A stretch of 64,000 nucleotides of DNA from an uncultured Alphaproteobacteria bacterium (GTDB lineage: Bacteria; Pseudomonadota; Alphaproteobacteria; RF32; CAG-239), in NCBI GenBank assembly GCA_934270475.1, contig CAKQPS010000003.1, forward strand, positions 1 through 64,000, written 5' to 3'. The stretch's first letter is position 1, and every line of letters starts with the position of its first letter. The notes under the pieces were generated by a model. The model did no database searches, was not told the DNA's origin, and worked only from the letters and a program-made list of their open reading frames with translations. Shown one piece after another: positions 24,788 through 34,009 of the stretch. Made by a program: the position numbers and the translations under genes.

Positions 24788-25224
24788 TTATTTTCCTTTC
24801 TTGAAAACATATTCTTCAAAAAAAGCCAGTGAGCTTTGGCTTTTTCGGCTTTTTGCTCTTTGATTTCGGCTTTTTGAGCTTCGGTAGAGGCTTTAGCCTG
24901 TTGTTCCAAACCGGCAATATTTTGCTTTAAGCCGCTCACGGTTTCGTTTAATTTTTCTTGTTCTTTATTCAGCGCCTTGTTTGTTTTACGCTGTAATTTC
25001 AGTTCTTTTCTCACTGGAGCTGCGCCAAACCAAGAGTTGATTTTTCCCCAAACAAAGCCGTAAGCTAAAAATATAAACAGAACAAGCTTGGTGTTTATAT
25101 GCATTTCACTGTCCAGCGGCCAAAGAGACATCACAAACTTGTCTTCCGAAACCTGAGCGTTATAAATGCCCCAAAGCGCAGCCAGCACAAAAGGAATTTC
25201 AATTAAATAATGCAAAAGTTTCAT
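24784..25224 (-). CDS. lapA: LapA-domain membrane protein
   Basis: A 146-residue inner-membrane protein of the LapA (DUF1049) type, with two N-terminal membrane segments (about 5-22 and 45-62) and a C-terminal cytoplasmic coiled coil rich in Lys/Glu/Gln (about 75-135). LapA proteins help control LPS assembly. The position directly behind ihfB is a conserved alphaproteobacterial arrangement and supports the call. GGAGG precedes the ATG. The stop overlaps accD (ATGA). Confidence 0.75.
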   Translation of the reverse strand: MKLLHYLIEIPFVLAALWGIYNAQVSEDKFVMSLWPLDSEMHINTKLVLFIFLAYGFVWGKINSWFGAAPVRKELKLQRKTNKALNKEQEKLNETVSGLKQNIAGLEQQAKASTEAQKAEIKEQKAEKAKAHWLFLKNMFSRKENK

Positions 25225-25257
25225 GGTACAGCCTCCTGCAAAAAGAAAAAGTTTTTA

Positions 25258-25539
25258 TTATTCAGCGTTCAAACGGTCGTGAAGTTCTTTGCCTGTTTTG
25301 AAGTGCACAATATTTTTTGACGGCACGTTAACGCGTGTTTTGTTCTTTGGGTTAATAGCAACGCGCGGATTTCTGGTTCTTACCGAAAATGCGCCGAAAC
25401 CTCTGATTTCAACACGGTCGCCGTCAGCCAAAGCCGATGTAAGCTTTTTGAACACGACATTAACAATGTTTTCAATGTCTTTCAAAGTCAGGTTTGGCAT
25501 TTTAGCCGCAATTCTTTCAACTAATTCAGATCTAGTCAC
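25258..25539 (-). CDS. ihfB: Integration host factor subunit beta
   Basis: A 93-residue HU/IHF-family DNA-bending protein. The sequence starts TRSELVERIAAKMP and carries the DNA-binding arm signature RNPRVAINPKNKTRVNVPSK. The start is GTG, with GAGGA 7 bp upstream. IHF bends DNA at specific sites in promoters, origins and recombination. The partner subunit IhfA is not in the window. lapA and accD follow. Confidence 0.9.
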   Translation of the reverse strand: MTRSELVERIAAKMPNLTLKDIENIVNVVFKKLTSALADGDRVEIRGFGAFSVRTRNPRVAINPKNKTRVNVPSKNIVHFKTGKELHDRLNAE

Positions 25540-25617
25540 TTTATCCTCACATTACAATTACAAATTAAACAATTTCTTTTTAGATACACTTTTATTTTGA
25601 ATATATCCATATAATTT

Positions 25618-26277
25618 TTAAGATTTTACACAAACATCAGGTGCGCGTAAATATAAAGGTTTAGGATAATTCAGCTTTTTTGCGTTATATTTTTGAATAG
25701 CGCAGGCAGCCAAATCGGCGATTGAAGCGTTTTTATCCATACGTATGGCGTGCAGAACCAGCCCGCTCGGACGGTCTAAGAAACGTTCAACGCCGTTGCC
25801 GATTAAAGTTACGGTCTTTCCTTTAAGACGGCTGATAATTTCTTCATAAGGCAGAGCCTCGGCATCGCAGAGTTTTTCTAAGCGTCCGTTAAACAGCTGA
25901 AAATAAAAGTCGGAGCGCTTTGTTTCAATAATCACGGCGTTATAATCCGAAAGTTCCGACATATCCAAAGAATGTGCATAAGCTTCAAAAGCCGATACTC
26001 CGGTAATTTTCAGGTTAGGGCAGGCTAAGCCGAAAGCTCTTGCCGCCGCCAAAGACGAGCGGACGCCGGTAAAAGACCCCGGACCGACACAAACCGCCAA
26101 AAGGTCTATATCGGCAAATTTCAGATTTTTTTCTTGCAAAATATTTTGAATTTCCGGCAGCAAAGCTTCAGCTTGTCCAAATTCCATATCCTTAACAAAT
26201 TTTGCAATAACCTTGTTGTCTTGCAAAAGAGCTATCGAACAGCTGTCCGCCGTGGTGTCAAAAGCCAATGTTAACAT
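25618..26277 (-). CDS. tsaB: tRNA threonylcarbamoyladenosine biosynthesis protein TsaB
   Basis: The 219-residue scaffold partner of TsaD in the complex that makes t6A at position 37 of ANN-decoding tRNAs. The ASKHA-fold start LAFDTTADSCSIAL and the family motif GPGSFTGVRSSLAAARAFG (about 65-83) are clear. An in-frame TTG 9 bp upstream exists, but the ATG at 26277 with AAGG at good spacing is chosen. It is divergent from the PAS-protein gene. Confidence 0.9.
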   Translation of the reverse strand: MLTLAFDTTADSCSIALLQDNKVIAKFVKDMEFGQAEALLPEIQNILQEKNLKFADIDLLAVCVGPGSFTGVRSSLAAARAFGLACPNLKITGVSAFEAYAHSLDMSELSDYNAVIIETKRSDFYFQLFNGRLEKLCDAEALPYEEIISRLKGKTVTLIGNGVERFLDRPSGLVLHAIRMDKNASIADLAACAIQKYNAKKLNYPKPLYLRAPDVCVKS

Positions 26278-26379
26278 AGTTATCAACCTTTAAAAAAAAT
26301 AAATTGCCTATTTGTTTGTGTTTATTTACTATAAATTAAGTAATAAGACAAACATTTTTTTTGTAAAGAAGATTTTGCA

Positions 26380-28023
26380 ATGAACTCGGAAATGCTTAGA
26401 GATATAATTTTTATCAGTTTGCTGTTGGTTTTTATAATGCTCGGAATTATCGCTGCCCTGCAGATAAAAATATATAAGTATAAGCACAAAATTTATTTTA
26501 TCCGCCGCGACAGAGAGCGCTGCAACGAGGTTTTGTTTGCCGCTAAAGACGGCTATTTCTGCTTTGTTTATCCCGACCAAAAAGTTAAAGATCCGCAAAA
26601 AGAAATTAAAGAAAGATGTTCGCGCCGTTTGGCGGTAATGCTGAATTTAGCCGACGGAACAGCGGCTTCTTTTGCCGAAGTTATAGATTCTTTTGCTAAA
26701 GAAGACGGGAAAATCCTAAAAAAATATGTAGATTTGCTGCAGCAGGAAGGTCGATTCTTTGAGGATATGCTCTGTCTCAAAAATAATCGGAATATTTGCG
26801 TTTACGGCAACAGAATTAACGGTGCCGACAATAATTTATACTGCGATATTGTCTGGTTTAGAGACGTGTCGGCGGAAACTTTGAAAATATCCGAGCTTTC
26901 GGCTGAAAAGTCGGCGGTGGAAAATGTCTGCCGCGATTTGGAGCAAATGATTGACGGAGTCGATTATCCTTTATGGCTCCGTGATGATAATCTGCGTTTG
27001 CTGGCGGTTAATAAAAAATATTTGGAATTTTCCGGCTCCTCTAAAAAAGATGTGCTGAATAATCAGGTGGAAATTTGCAACGCCAAAGGCGACAAAGTGG
27101 CGCTGACTTTGGCTGCGGCGGCGCAAAAAAGCAAAAAGATGCAAAAGAAAAATCTGAAAATTGTGCGCTCGGGAGAATTATTCAATTTTGAACTGCGTGA
27201 AAATCCGTATTATGCCGGAGATACCTTGGATAAAGTCGGAACGGTCGGCTATTTGGTGGATAACACGGCTTTGGAAAAAGCAAAGCGCAATTTTAAGGTA
27301 AATCAAAACAACCACTTGGAAATTTTGGGGGCATTGGGCACGGCGTTTGCCATTTTTGACAATCATTCAAAGCTTTATTTTTATAATGCTTCGTTTAAAA
27401 GCCTGTGGAATTTGGATAATGAATTTTTAGAAAAGACTCCGTCATATCTGCAATTTTTGGAGACTATCAGAGAAAATAAAATGCTGCCGCCGGTACCGGA
27501 TATCAAAAATTATAAACAAGAAGAAATGAGCGTGTTCGGCGGTTTGCTGGAAACGAAAGAGGATTTGCAGCATTTGCCGGACGGACGGACTATCCGCCGT
27601 TTGCGCACGCCGCATCCAAACGGAGTTATTTTTGCTTTTGAAGATGTTTCCGACCGTTTGGCAACCATGCGGCGCTTAAACGAATTGATGTCTATGCAGC
27701 AAAATATTTTGGATAATTTGAACGATTCGGTGCTTATTTTTGCGCCTAACCAGCGGCTTAAATTTTTCAACCGCGCCTATTTGCGGCTTTGGGGGCTGGA
27801 TTTTGATAAATTGCAGGACGAGCCGAAAATAGAAGAAGTTATCGGTTTGCAAAAACTGTTCTTTTCTAATGTGGACGATTGGACGGCATTCAAAAAGAGT
27901 ATGCTGGATAACATTATGTCGGGTCGGCGCTTTAATTTGCTGCGCGATGATGACAAAACTTTAGCTGTGGCGCCGCTGATTTTTTATGACGGTTCGGTTA
28001 TGGTGACCTATACTGTAAAATAG
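26380..28023 (+). CDS. Membrane-anchored multi-PAS protein lacking a kinase domain
   Basis: 547 residues: one N-terminal membrane anchor (about 9-28), then PAS-like sensor domains. The clearest are around 190-290 (YPLWLRDDNLRLLAVNKKYLE), 310-420 (TAFAIFDNHSKLYFYN), and 435-545 (NDSVLIFAPNQRLKFFNRAYL), the last two of PAS_7 type. In alphaproteobacteria this arrangement normally ends in HisKA and HATPase domains; here the protein ends right after the last PAS domain with a clean stop, so no kinase activity is encoded. A signal-relay or DivL-like scaffold role is possible. The ribosome site is weak (AAGAAG). Confidence 0.7.
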   Translation: MNSEMLRDIIFISLLLVFIMLGIIAALQIKIYKYKHKIYFIRRDRERCNEVLFAAKDGYFCFVYPDQKVKDPQKEIKERCSRRLAVMLNLADGTAASFAEVIDSFAKEDGKILKKYVDLLQQEGRFFEDMLCLKNNRNICVYGNRINGADNNLYCDIVWFRDVSAETLKISELSAEKSAVENVCRDLEQMIDGVDYPLWLRDDNLRLLAVNKKYLEFSGSSKKDVLNNQVEICNAKGDKVALTLAAAAQKSKKMQKKNLKIVRSGELFNFELRENPYYAGDTLDKVGTVGYLVDNTALEKAKRNFKVNQNNHLEILGALGTAFAIFDNHSKLYFYNASFKSLWNLDNEFLEKTPSYLQFLETIRENKMLPPVPDIKNYKQEEMSVFGGLLETKEDLQHLPDGRTIRRLRTPHPNGVIFAFEDVSDRLATMRRLNELMSMQQNILDNLNDSVLIFAPNQRLKFFNRAYLRLWGLDFDKLQDEPKIEEVIGLQKLFFSNVDDWTAFKKSMLDNIMSGRRFNLLRDDDKTLAVAPLIFYDGSVMVTYTVK

Positions 28024-28072
28024 GGTTGCAATCTGCGTTTGAATATATAAAATATAAGCAGAGGATATAAAA

Positions 28073-28948
28073 ATGGAAGATACGCAAACAGAAACTCAAG
28101 GCGAAACCGCTAAAGCTGCTTTTGATTGGAATAAAAAAGGCTTTGTTCCTTCAGAGCGCCTGTCCTTGCGCATAGACGCCCAAGAGGCGAACCGCTATCA
28201 GGCTAAGAACGGTAAGGCTAAACTGGGCGATTTATCGCCGGCTTTGAAGAGCTTGCGCAAAAAAGTCCGTAATCCGTATGATGAAGATGATGACAATGAC
28301 AGTGCTCCTGACGATGAAGTTTTCAGACTGCTGCGCGAATTGGAGATGAACGCTAATGATGCGTCCAATAATGATACAACTCTCTTAAACGCCTTGTCTC
28401 CGGCAGAAAAGCATTTTATCGGTCAGCGCAGCACCATAGAAAATAACCGAATGGAAGATAACGCGGGCAAATTCAATGCCATGCAGCAAGCCGACACTTT
28501 GTCGCGCAAAGCCGGTATTTCTAAAATGACTAACGATGATTATATGAACCATATGCAGGACGCCATATATAATCCGCGCCGTTTGCGTGAACAGACTTTT
28601 GAAGAAAATGTTGCAAAAAAAGTCGGGCTGAAAGGGCATGTTACCAAGCATAACACCGGCAAAGTGGTAAAAGGCGTTAAAAGAATTGTTGAAACCACTA
28701 AAAATAAAAAAGTTAAAGGCATAAGTTTTGACGATGCTGCCAAAATCGGCAAAAAGAATATGTCTAAAAATGCTACAGCCGAGTTGATTCTGCAAAAATC
28801 AGGACAAACCGCCCGTTTGAGCGAAATTAAAATGAAATCGCAAATAAAAAACAAGGATTCGAACCCTAAAGCGCCAAAGCGTTCATATTCGGCAGAAATG
28901 AAAAAGCTTTTGCGGGAGTCTTTGCGGAAAAATGACAAAGTCCGCTGA
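28073..28948 (+). CDS. Hypothetical basic cytoplasmic protein
   Basis: 291 residues, no signal peptide or membrane segment. An acidic stretch (about 68-84, YDEDDDNDSAPDDE) interrupts an otherwise lysine-rich sequence, and the last 90 residues are strongly basic. It looks partly disordered, with a central helical region. No family recognised. AGAGGA lies 7 bp before the ATG. It lies 49 bp behind the PAS-protein gene, so co-transcription is likely. Confidence 0.6.
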   Translation: MEDTQTETQGETAKAAFDWNKKGFVPSERLSLRIDAQEANRYQAKNGKAKLGDLSPALKSLRKKVRNPYDEDDDNDSAPDDEVFRLLRELEMNANDASNNDTTLLNALSPAEKHFIGQRSTIENNRMEDNAGKFNAMQQADTLSRKAGISKMTNDDYMNHMQDAIYNPRRLREQTFEENVAKKVGLKGHVTKHNTGKVVKGVKRIVETTKNKKVKGISFDDAAKIGKKNMSKNATAELILQKSGQTARLSEIKMKSQIKNKDSNPKAPKRSYSAEMKKLLRESLRKNDKVR

Positions 28949-29037
28949 CTTTCGTTAACAGGGGCAAAGTTACGATTTACTTTTTTTAAAAAGTGTATTA
29001 AACTAAGGCAAATTCACAAAAGTTTTGAGGATATATT

Positions 29038-29457
29038 ATGGAAAATCAATATTATACGCTTATGGAAAAGCAAGATTTCTTTGAAATTATTGAAAATAAA
29101 TATGGCGAATTGGCTATATTTATTGACGCGCGCGACGGAGCTCCGCAGGAGCCGGTTTTGGAATTTGATGGTAAAAAGACCGCTTTGCTGAAAAGAGATG
29201 AGCGCCGTTCCATTATTTTGGACAATATAGATGCCGAAACCAAAGAAGTGCTTGCCGGAGCCGAATTTGTGATGATTGTTGAAATGCAGGCGGATATGGT
29301 TGAGCGTGTTTACGGCGTGCCGGTTGAAAACGTTGAAGATATTGAATTTAACGGTCGCCGCACCCGTGCCGATGAGCTGTTTAAAGCCAAAAGCAAAGAT
29401 GAAGTGCTTAAATCTTTCGGTGCAATCAAAGTTTGGACCGGCGGAGCAGCAAAATGA
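29038..29457 (+). CDS. Conserved hypothetical protein in the PTS operon
   Basis: 139 residues, acidic, soluble; family not recognised. Its stop codon overlaps the start of the EIIA gene (ATGA), showing translational coupling into the EIIA-HPr-methyltransferase operon. In many alphaproteobacteria hprK and rapZ occupy this position, but no Walker A or kinase motif is present here. GAGGA lies 8 bp before the ATG. Confidence 0.65.
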   Translation: MENQYYTLMEKQDFFEIIENKYGELAIFIDARDGAPQEPVLEFDGKKTALLKRDERRSIILDNIDAETKEVLAGAEFVMIVEMQADMVERVYGVPVENVEDIEFNGRRTRADELFKAKSKDEVLKSFGAIKVWTGGAAK

Positions 29458-29861
29458 TTGGTTTGGTCTTTGTTACGCATGGCAATTTAGCCAGCGAGTT
29501 TGTGGCGGCAATGGAACATGTTGTTGGCAAACAGGAAAATATAGAATGTGTCTGCATCGGTCCCGAAGATGATATGGAAGTGCGTCGGCAGGAAATTTTG
29601 CAAAAAGCGAAAAGTGTTGACTGCGGGCAGGGCGTTTTGCTTTTAACCGATATGTTCGGCGGAACTCCGTCTAATTTGGCGATGTCGGTTATTGGACACG
29701 GAAATTTTGATGTGATAGCCGGTACCAATCTTCCGATGCTGATAAAATTAGCCTCGGCGCGGCAAAGTATGCCTTTGGAAGAATGTGTCGTTTGCGCGCA
29801 GGAAGCCGGTAAAAAATATATCAATGTCGCTTCTCAGCTTTTAAACGGAGCAAATAAATGA
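29454..29861 (+). CDS. manX: PTS EIIA component, mannose family
   Basis: A 135-residue EIIA(Man)-fold protein that accepts phosphate from HPr on His9 (FVTHGNLA). Other family stretches are LTDMFGGTPSNLA (about 65-77). There are no EIIB, EIIC or EIID genes here, so as in other alphaproteobacteria it probably belongs to a regulatory rather than sugar-transporting PTS. The ATG at 29454 overlaps the previous gene's stop. An in-frame TTG at 29433 is rejected because it extends into that gene without need. It overlaps ptsH by 4 bp. Confidence 0.85.
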   Translation: MIGLVFVTHGNLASEFVAAMEHVVGKQENIECVCIGPEDDMEVRRQEILQKAKSVDCGQGVLLLTDMFGGTPSNLAMSVIGHGNFDVIAGTNLPMLIKLASARQSMPLEECVVCAQEAGKKYINVASQLLNGANK

Positions 29862-30133
29862 GCGAAGCAGTTGTTGAATTAGAAATCAAAAATCTTAAAG
29901 GTCTGCATGCTCGTGCAGCCGCGGCTTTTGTGAAATGCACTGCTGATTTAGATGTTGATGTCACGGTTGAAAAAGACGGTCAAAAGGTTGACGGCTCGTC
30001 AATTTTGGGACTGATGATGCTTGCCGCGTCCAAAGGTAGTCGCATCAAAGTTACAGCTGACGGAACCGATGCCGAGCAGGCTGTGCAAAATATTTCGGAT
30101 TTAGTTAATTCTTTGTTTGGTGAAGAACAGTGA
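29858..30133 (+). CDS. ptsH: Phosphocarrier protein HPr
   Basis: 91 residues. The phosphorylated His17 sits in LKGLHARAAA, and the regulatory-serine region reads DGSSILGLMMLAASKG, with Ser48 in the place of Ser46 of Gram-positive HPr. HPr passes phosphate from enzyme I to EIIA. Keeping the serine region suggests possible control by HPr kinase, which is not in the window. Both neighbours overlap by 4 bp. Confidence 0.9.
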   Translation: MSEAVVELEIKNLKGLHARAAAAFVKCTADLDVDVTVEKDGQKVDGSSILGLMMLAASKGSRIKVTADGTDAEQAVQNISDLVNSLFGEEQ

Positions 30134-31062
30134 TTGGCAGTCCGGCACCGCGTAATAAAACCATTGTTTTGTCGCCGCGTGAAGAATGTGGCTACGCTAA
30201 AAAAGCTATAAAGCTTTCTGCTGCGGCAGAGCCGTCGTCTTTGCTTGATAAAATTGTGTGGCAGGATACTTTTAATGCGCTGCGCCATGTGCCGGATAAT
30301 TTTGCCGATTTAATGATTGTCGACCCGCCGTATAATTTGACCAAAAATTTTGGTAAAAACACGTTTTATCAAATGGATTTGACGGAATATAAAAAATGGC
30401 TGGACAAGTGGCTGTCTAAAACCGTGCGGATTCTCAAACCTAACGCCAGCTTGTATATTTGTTCGGATTGGCAGAGTTCTATAGTGGTTCCGCTGGTTGC
30501 CGGCAAATATTTCAAATTGCGCAACCGAATTTCTTGGGAACGCGACAAGGGGCGCGCCGCCTCCAATAATTGGAAAAATTGTTTGGAAGACATATGGTTT
30601 TTTACCGTGTCGGACGAATATACTTTTAATTTGGACGCGGTGAAAATGCAGAAAAAAGTGCTGGCTCCATATCGCGACGGCAAGGGAAAACCTAAAGACT
30701 GGCAGGAAAAAAACGGCGAAAAAACCCGTTTAACGGCACCGTCCAATATTTGGACCGATATCACGATTCCTTTTTGGTCAATGGCGGAAAATACCGAGCA
30801 TCCTACCCAAAAACCCGAAAAATTGATTGCAAAGCTGATATTAGCCTCCAGTAATGCCGGCGATGTGGTGTTTGATCCATTTTTGGGTTCGGGAACTACG
30901 GCGGTGGTTGCCAAAAAATTAGAACGCCAGTATTTGGGCATAGAACGCGAGCGCAAATATGTGGCATTGGCGCTTAAACGCTTGGAAATGGCAGCAAAAA
31001 ACAAAGAAATACAAGGGTATGAGCAGGGAATTTTTAAGAACCGCAATTCCGGTGCTGAATAA
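30130..31062 (+). CDS. Beta-class adenine-specific DNA methyltransferase, solitary
   Basis: A 310-residue AdoMet-dependent methyltransferase acting on adenine N6 (or cytosine N4). Motif IV DPPYN (65-69) precedes the AdoMet motif DPFLGSGTT (about 251-259), the beta-class order. The recognition sequence cannot be read from the protein. CcrM-type cell-cycle methyltransferases share this order but have an extra C-terminal domain that is absent here. No restriction gene is adjacent, so it is probably a regulatory orphan. It starts at GTG within GTGA, overlapping the ptsH stop, so it is translated together with the PTS genes. Confidence 0.85.
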   Translation: MIGSPAPRNKTIVLSPREECGYAKKAIKLSAAAEPSSLLDKIVWQDTFNALRHVPDNFADLMIVDPPYNLTKNFGKNTFYQMDLTEYKKWLDKWLSKTVRILKPNASLYICSDWQSSIVVPLVAGKYFKLRNRISWERDKGRAASNNWKNCLEDIWFFTVSDEYTFNLDAVKMQKKVLAPYRDGKGKPKDWQEKNGEKTRLTAPSNIWTDITIPFWSMAENTEHPTQKPEKLIAKLILASSNAGDVVFDPFLGSGTTAVVAKKLERQYLGIERERKYVALALKRLEMAAKNKEIQGYEQGIFKNRNSGAE

Positions 31063-31138
31063 ATGAGAAAAGTCTTGAGTTTTCTCATTTTTCAACTTAT
31101 ATATAGTGCGAAGAATTTATTTTTTTAAGGAAAATCTG

Positions 31139-33004
31139 ATGAGATTTGGAAAAAATGCGATTATTTGGTTGTTAGCCTTTGTGGCGCTCTCTTTTGCAAT
31201 GAGTTTTATGGAGAATAAAAATTTTTCCTCCGGCTATGAAAATTTAGCATTTTCCGATTTTATGAATGAAGTTAAAGGCAAACGCATTTCCGGTGTAACC
31301 ATGACTGGTGCGCAAATTTACAGCGTGTCGACCGACGGCAAAAAGTATATGACTTATGCTCCGTACAGCCCGACAACAGTTGATACTTTGCTGGCGAACA
31401 ATGTGCGGGTTGATGCTAAGCCTCAGGATACTGCCGGCGATACATTTTGGAGCATTGTAATTTCCTGGTTCCCGATGATTTTGCTTATTGGCGTTTGGGT
31501 TTTCTTTATGCGCCAAGCCAGTGCCGGAAACAACAAGGCTATGAGTTTCGGCAAGTCGCGCGCTCGTTTAGTTGAAAACACCAAGCGTGTTACGTTTAAC
31601 GATGTTGCCGGAGCCGATGAATCCAAGCAAGAGCTTGAAGAAATTGTTGACTTTTTGAAAGATCCGCAAAAGTTCCAGCGTTTAGGCGGTAAAATTCCAA
31701 AGGGAGTTTTGCTGGTCGGACCTCCGGGAACAGGTAAAACATTGCTGGCAAAAGCTGTTGCCGGAGAGGCAAATGTGCCGTTTTTCTCTATTTCCGGCTC
31801 AGATTTTGTTGAAATGTTTGTTGGTGTCGGCGCCTCTCGCGTGCGCGATATGTTTGCCCAAGCCAAAAAGAACTCGCCTTGCTTGCTGTTTATTGATGAA
31901 ATAGATGCCGTGGGACGTCACCGCGGTGCCGGTTTGGGCGGCGGCAACGACGAGCGCGAACAGACTCTTAACCAGCTGTTGGTGGAAATGGACGGCTTTG
32001 AGCCAAACGAAAATGTTATTTTGATAGCCGCCACCAATCGTCCAGATGTTTTGGATCCGGCTTTGTTGCGTCCAGGGCGTTTTGATAGACAGGTTACGGT
32101 CAGCAATCCTGATGTTAAAGGACGTGAGGCAATTTTAAATGTGCATGTCCGCAAAGTGCCATTGGCGCGTGATGTGGATTTGTCGGTTGTTGCCCGCGGT
32201 ACCCCAGGGTTTTCCGGTGCCGATTTGGCTAATTTGGTTAATGAGGCGGCTTTGCTGGCTGCCCGTCGCAACAAGCGCAAAGTTACTGCCGAAGATTTTG
32301 ACAATGCCAAAGATAAAGTCTTGATGGGCAGCGAACGCAAGTCTATGGCTATGGACGAGCAGGAAAAGAAACTGACTGCTTATCACGAAGCCGGTCACGC
32401 TATTTGCTCGCTGCATGTTAAAGAAACCGACCCTATCCATAAGGCTACAATTATTCCAAGAGGCAGAGCTTTGGGAATGGTGCAGCAGCTGCCGGAAAAA
32501 GACCAATATTCGTATACCCGCGCTAAAATGTTGTCCCGTTTGATTATCTGCATGGGCGGAAGAGTGAGCGAAGAGCTAAAGTTCGGCTATGACAAAGTTA
32601 CTTCCGGCGCGTCGTCAGATATTGCTGCTGCCACTAATTTGGCTCGGGCTATGGTTACCGAATGGGGTATGAGCGATGTTTTGGGACCTGTGATGTATGC
32701 TGAAAATTCTAATGAAGTTTTCTTAGGTCGCAGTGTTACGCAAAATCAAAATATGAGCGAAGAAACCGCGCGTTTGGTAGATTCGGAAATTAAGCGTTTG
32801 GTAACGGAAGCTCATGATGAAGCTGCAAAAATTTTGAAAGAAAATGACAATGAACTGGAAACTTTAGCGCAGGCTTTAATGGAATATGAAACTTTGACCG
32901 GAGAAGAAATTAAAGAAGTGCTTGCCGGCAAAAAAATAGACCGTACCGAGCAGACTCCGGTTCCGCAAGAAAAACAAACAAAAGTTTCTGTTCCTGAAGT
33001 TTAA
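31139..33004 (+). CDS. ftsH: ATP-dependent zinc metalloprotease FtsH
   Basis: A 621-residue membrane-bound AAA+ protease that extracts and degrades membrane and regulatory proteins. Two N-terminal membrane segments (about 6-22 and 106-126) flank a periplasmic domain. The Walker A GPPGTGKT is near 195, DEIDAVGR serves as Walker B, and the zinc site HEAGH is near 416. The last 20 residues are a polar tail. An in-frame GTG 33 bp upstream is rejected; the ATG at 31139 has TAAGGA 8 bp before it. Usual neighbours tilS and folP are missing. Confidence 0.95.
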   Translation: MRFGKNAIIWLLAFVALSFAMSFMENKNFSSGYENLAFSDFMNEVKGKRISGVTMTGAQIYSVSTDGKKYMTYAPYSPTTVDTLLANNVRVDAKPQDTAGDTFWSIVISWFPMILLIGVWVFFMRQASAGNNKAMSFGKSRARLVENTKRVTFNDVAGADESKQELEEIVDFLKDPQKFQRLGGKIPKGVLLVGPPGTGKTLLAKAVAGEANVPFFSISGSDFVEMFVGVGASRVRDMFAQAKKNSPCLLFIDEIDAVGRHRGAGLGGGNDEREQTLNQLLVEMDGFEPNENVILIAATNRPDVLDPALLRPGRFDRQVTVSNPDVKGREAILNVHVRKVPLARDVDLSVVARGTPGFSGADLANLVNEAALLAARRNKRKVTAEDFDNAKDKVLMGSERKSMAMDEQEKKLTAYHEAGHAICSLHVKETDPIHKATIIPRGRALGMVQQLPEKDQYSYTRAKMLSRLIICMGGRVSEELKFGYDKVTSGASSDIAAATNLARAMVTEWGMSDVLGPVMYAENSNEVFLGRSVTQNQNMSEETARLVDSEIKRLVTEAHDEAAKILKENDNELETLAQALMEYETLTGEEIKEVLAGKKIDRTEQTPVPQEKQTKVSVPEV

Positions 33005-33022
33005 TGAATAAAAGAGGTTAAA

Positions 33023-33919
33023 ATGGATTTTAAAGAATTAGGTTTAACTGAAACCACCATAAAAGCAATCAATGAAGCCGGAATTTCTGTGCCAACAACC
33101 GTGCAGTCAGATGTTATTCCATCTATTTTGGCGGGAAAAGACGTGTTTGCCATTGCTCCCGCCGGCTGCGGCAAAACTTGTTCCTATGTTTTCCCGCTGA
33201 TAGATATTATTGCCCGTCATGAGGCGCAGAATATTTTGGTTATAACCGCAAATTCCAAGCAGTCGGTGATTGTTTCAGACCGCTTTGCCGTATTTAACAA
33301 ATATCACGAAATCAGCGAAACGGCTTTAACCGATAAAGAGGAAAATGTTAACGATGAGGCAAATGTGATTATCGCGTCTCCAAGTTTGTTGGTAGATTTG
33401 CTAAAAGAAGATAAATTGGATTTGTCAAATATCAATATTTTGGTGGTTGATGACATTAACCTTATCAAAAAACTGCATCAGCTGCAAAATTTGGAACAGG
33501 TTTTGGAAGTTTTGCCTGCCGATAAGCAGAACATTGTGTTTACTAACCGCCGCTCCAAAGAAACGCAGGATATTTTAGATAAAATCTTGAAAACTCCGGC
33601 AGAAATCAAAATCGACCGCGCCAAAGAGCAGGAAGCTGTGCAAAATGAAAGCGCTCCGGTTGCAGTTGAGGAAGAATCTGTAAAGACAAATGCAAAACCA
33701 GTTGCAGAAAAATCCGAGCAGGCAACAGAAAATAAGGCTCGTCTAGAACGTAAAGACCGCCGCGAACAACGTGGCGAGCGCCGCAGAAATGCCGACAAAC
33801 GCGAGGAAAATCCTAAAGACAGCGAGGCGATGAGCTTAATGCGCAAGTTTCATACTTTTGGTCGCCGCACGCCGGATTTTCTGCTGACTAAAGTCGAATT
33901 AGCGGACGATAATCAATAA
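33023..33919 (+). CDS. Degenerate DEAD-box-like protein, single RecA domain with basic tail
   Basis: 298 residues. The N-terminal 200 resemble the first RecA-like domain of DEAD-box RNA helicases: F3, the Q-motif SVPTTVQSDVIP, and the Walker A APAGCGKT (45-52). Motif II reads VDDIN (142-146) rather than DEAD, motif III (SAT) is not apparent, and the whole second RecA domain is absent. It is replaced by a disordered Glu-rich then Arg-rich tail (RKDRREQRGERRR). The gene ends cleanly, so this is not a fresh truncation. An RNA-binding, non-unwinding role is likely. It lies 18 bp behind ftsH. Confidence 0.75.
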   Translation: MDFKELGLTETTIKAINEAGISVPTTVQSDVIPSILAGKDVFAIAPAGCGKTCSYVFPLIDIIARHEAQNILVITANSKQSVIVSDRFAVFNKYHEISETALTDKEENVNDEANVIIASPSLLVDLLKEDKLDLSNINILVVDDINLIKKLHQLQNLEQVLEVLPADKQNIVFTNRRSKETQDILDKILKTPAEIKIDRAKEQEAVQNESAPVAVEEESVKTNAKPVAEKSEQATENKARLERKDRREQRGERRRNADKREENPKDSEAMSLMRKFHTFGRRTPDFLLTKVELADDNQ

Positions 33920-34009
33920 TTTGTGTTTTTTTGCAAAAAAAACTTGAAAATTTACGCTGTTAGGCTATAAAAATTCCATAAAAGAATCAAGTTTTTGAGG
34001 AGATTAAGA

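Noticed and set aside
30130..31062. A restriction-modification system.
   Set aside because: Only the methyltransferase is present; neighbours are PTS genes and ftsH.
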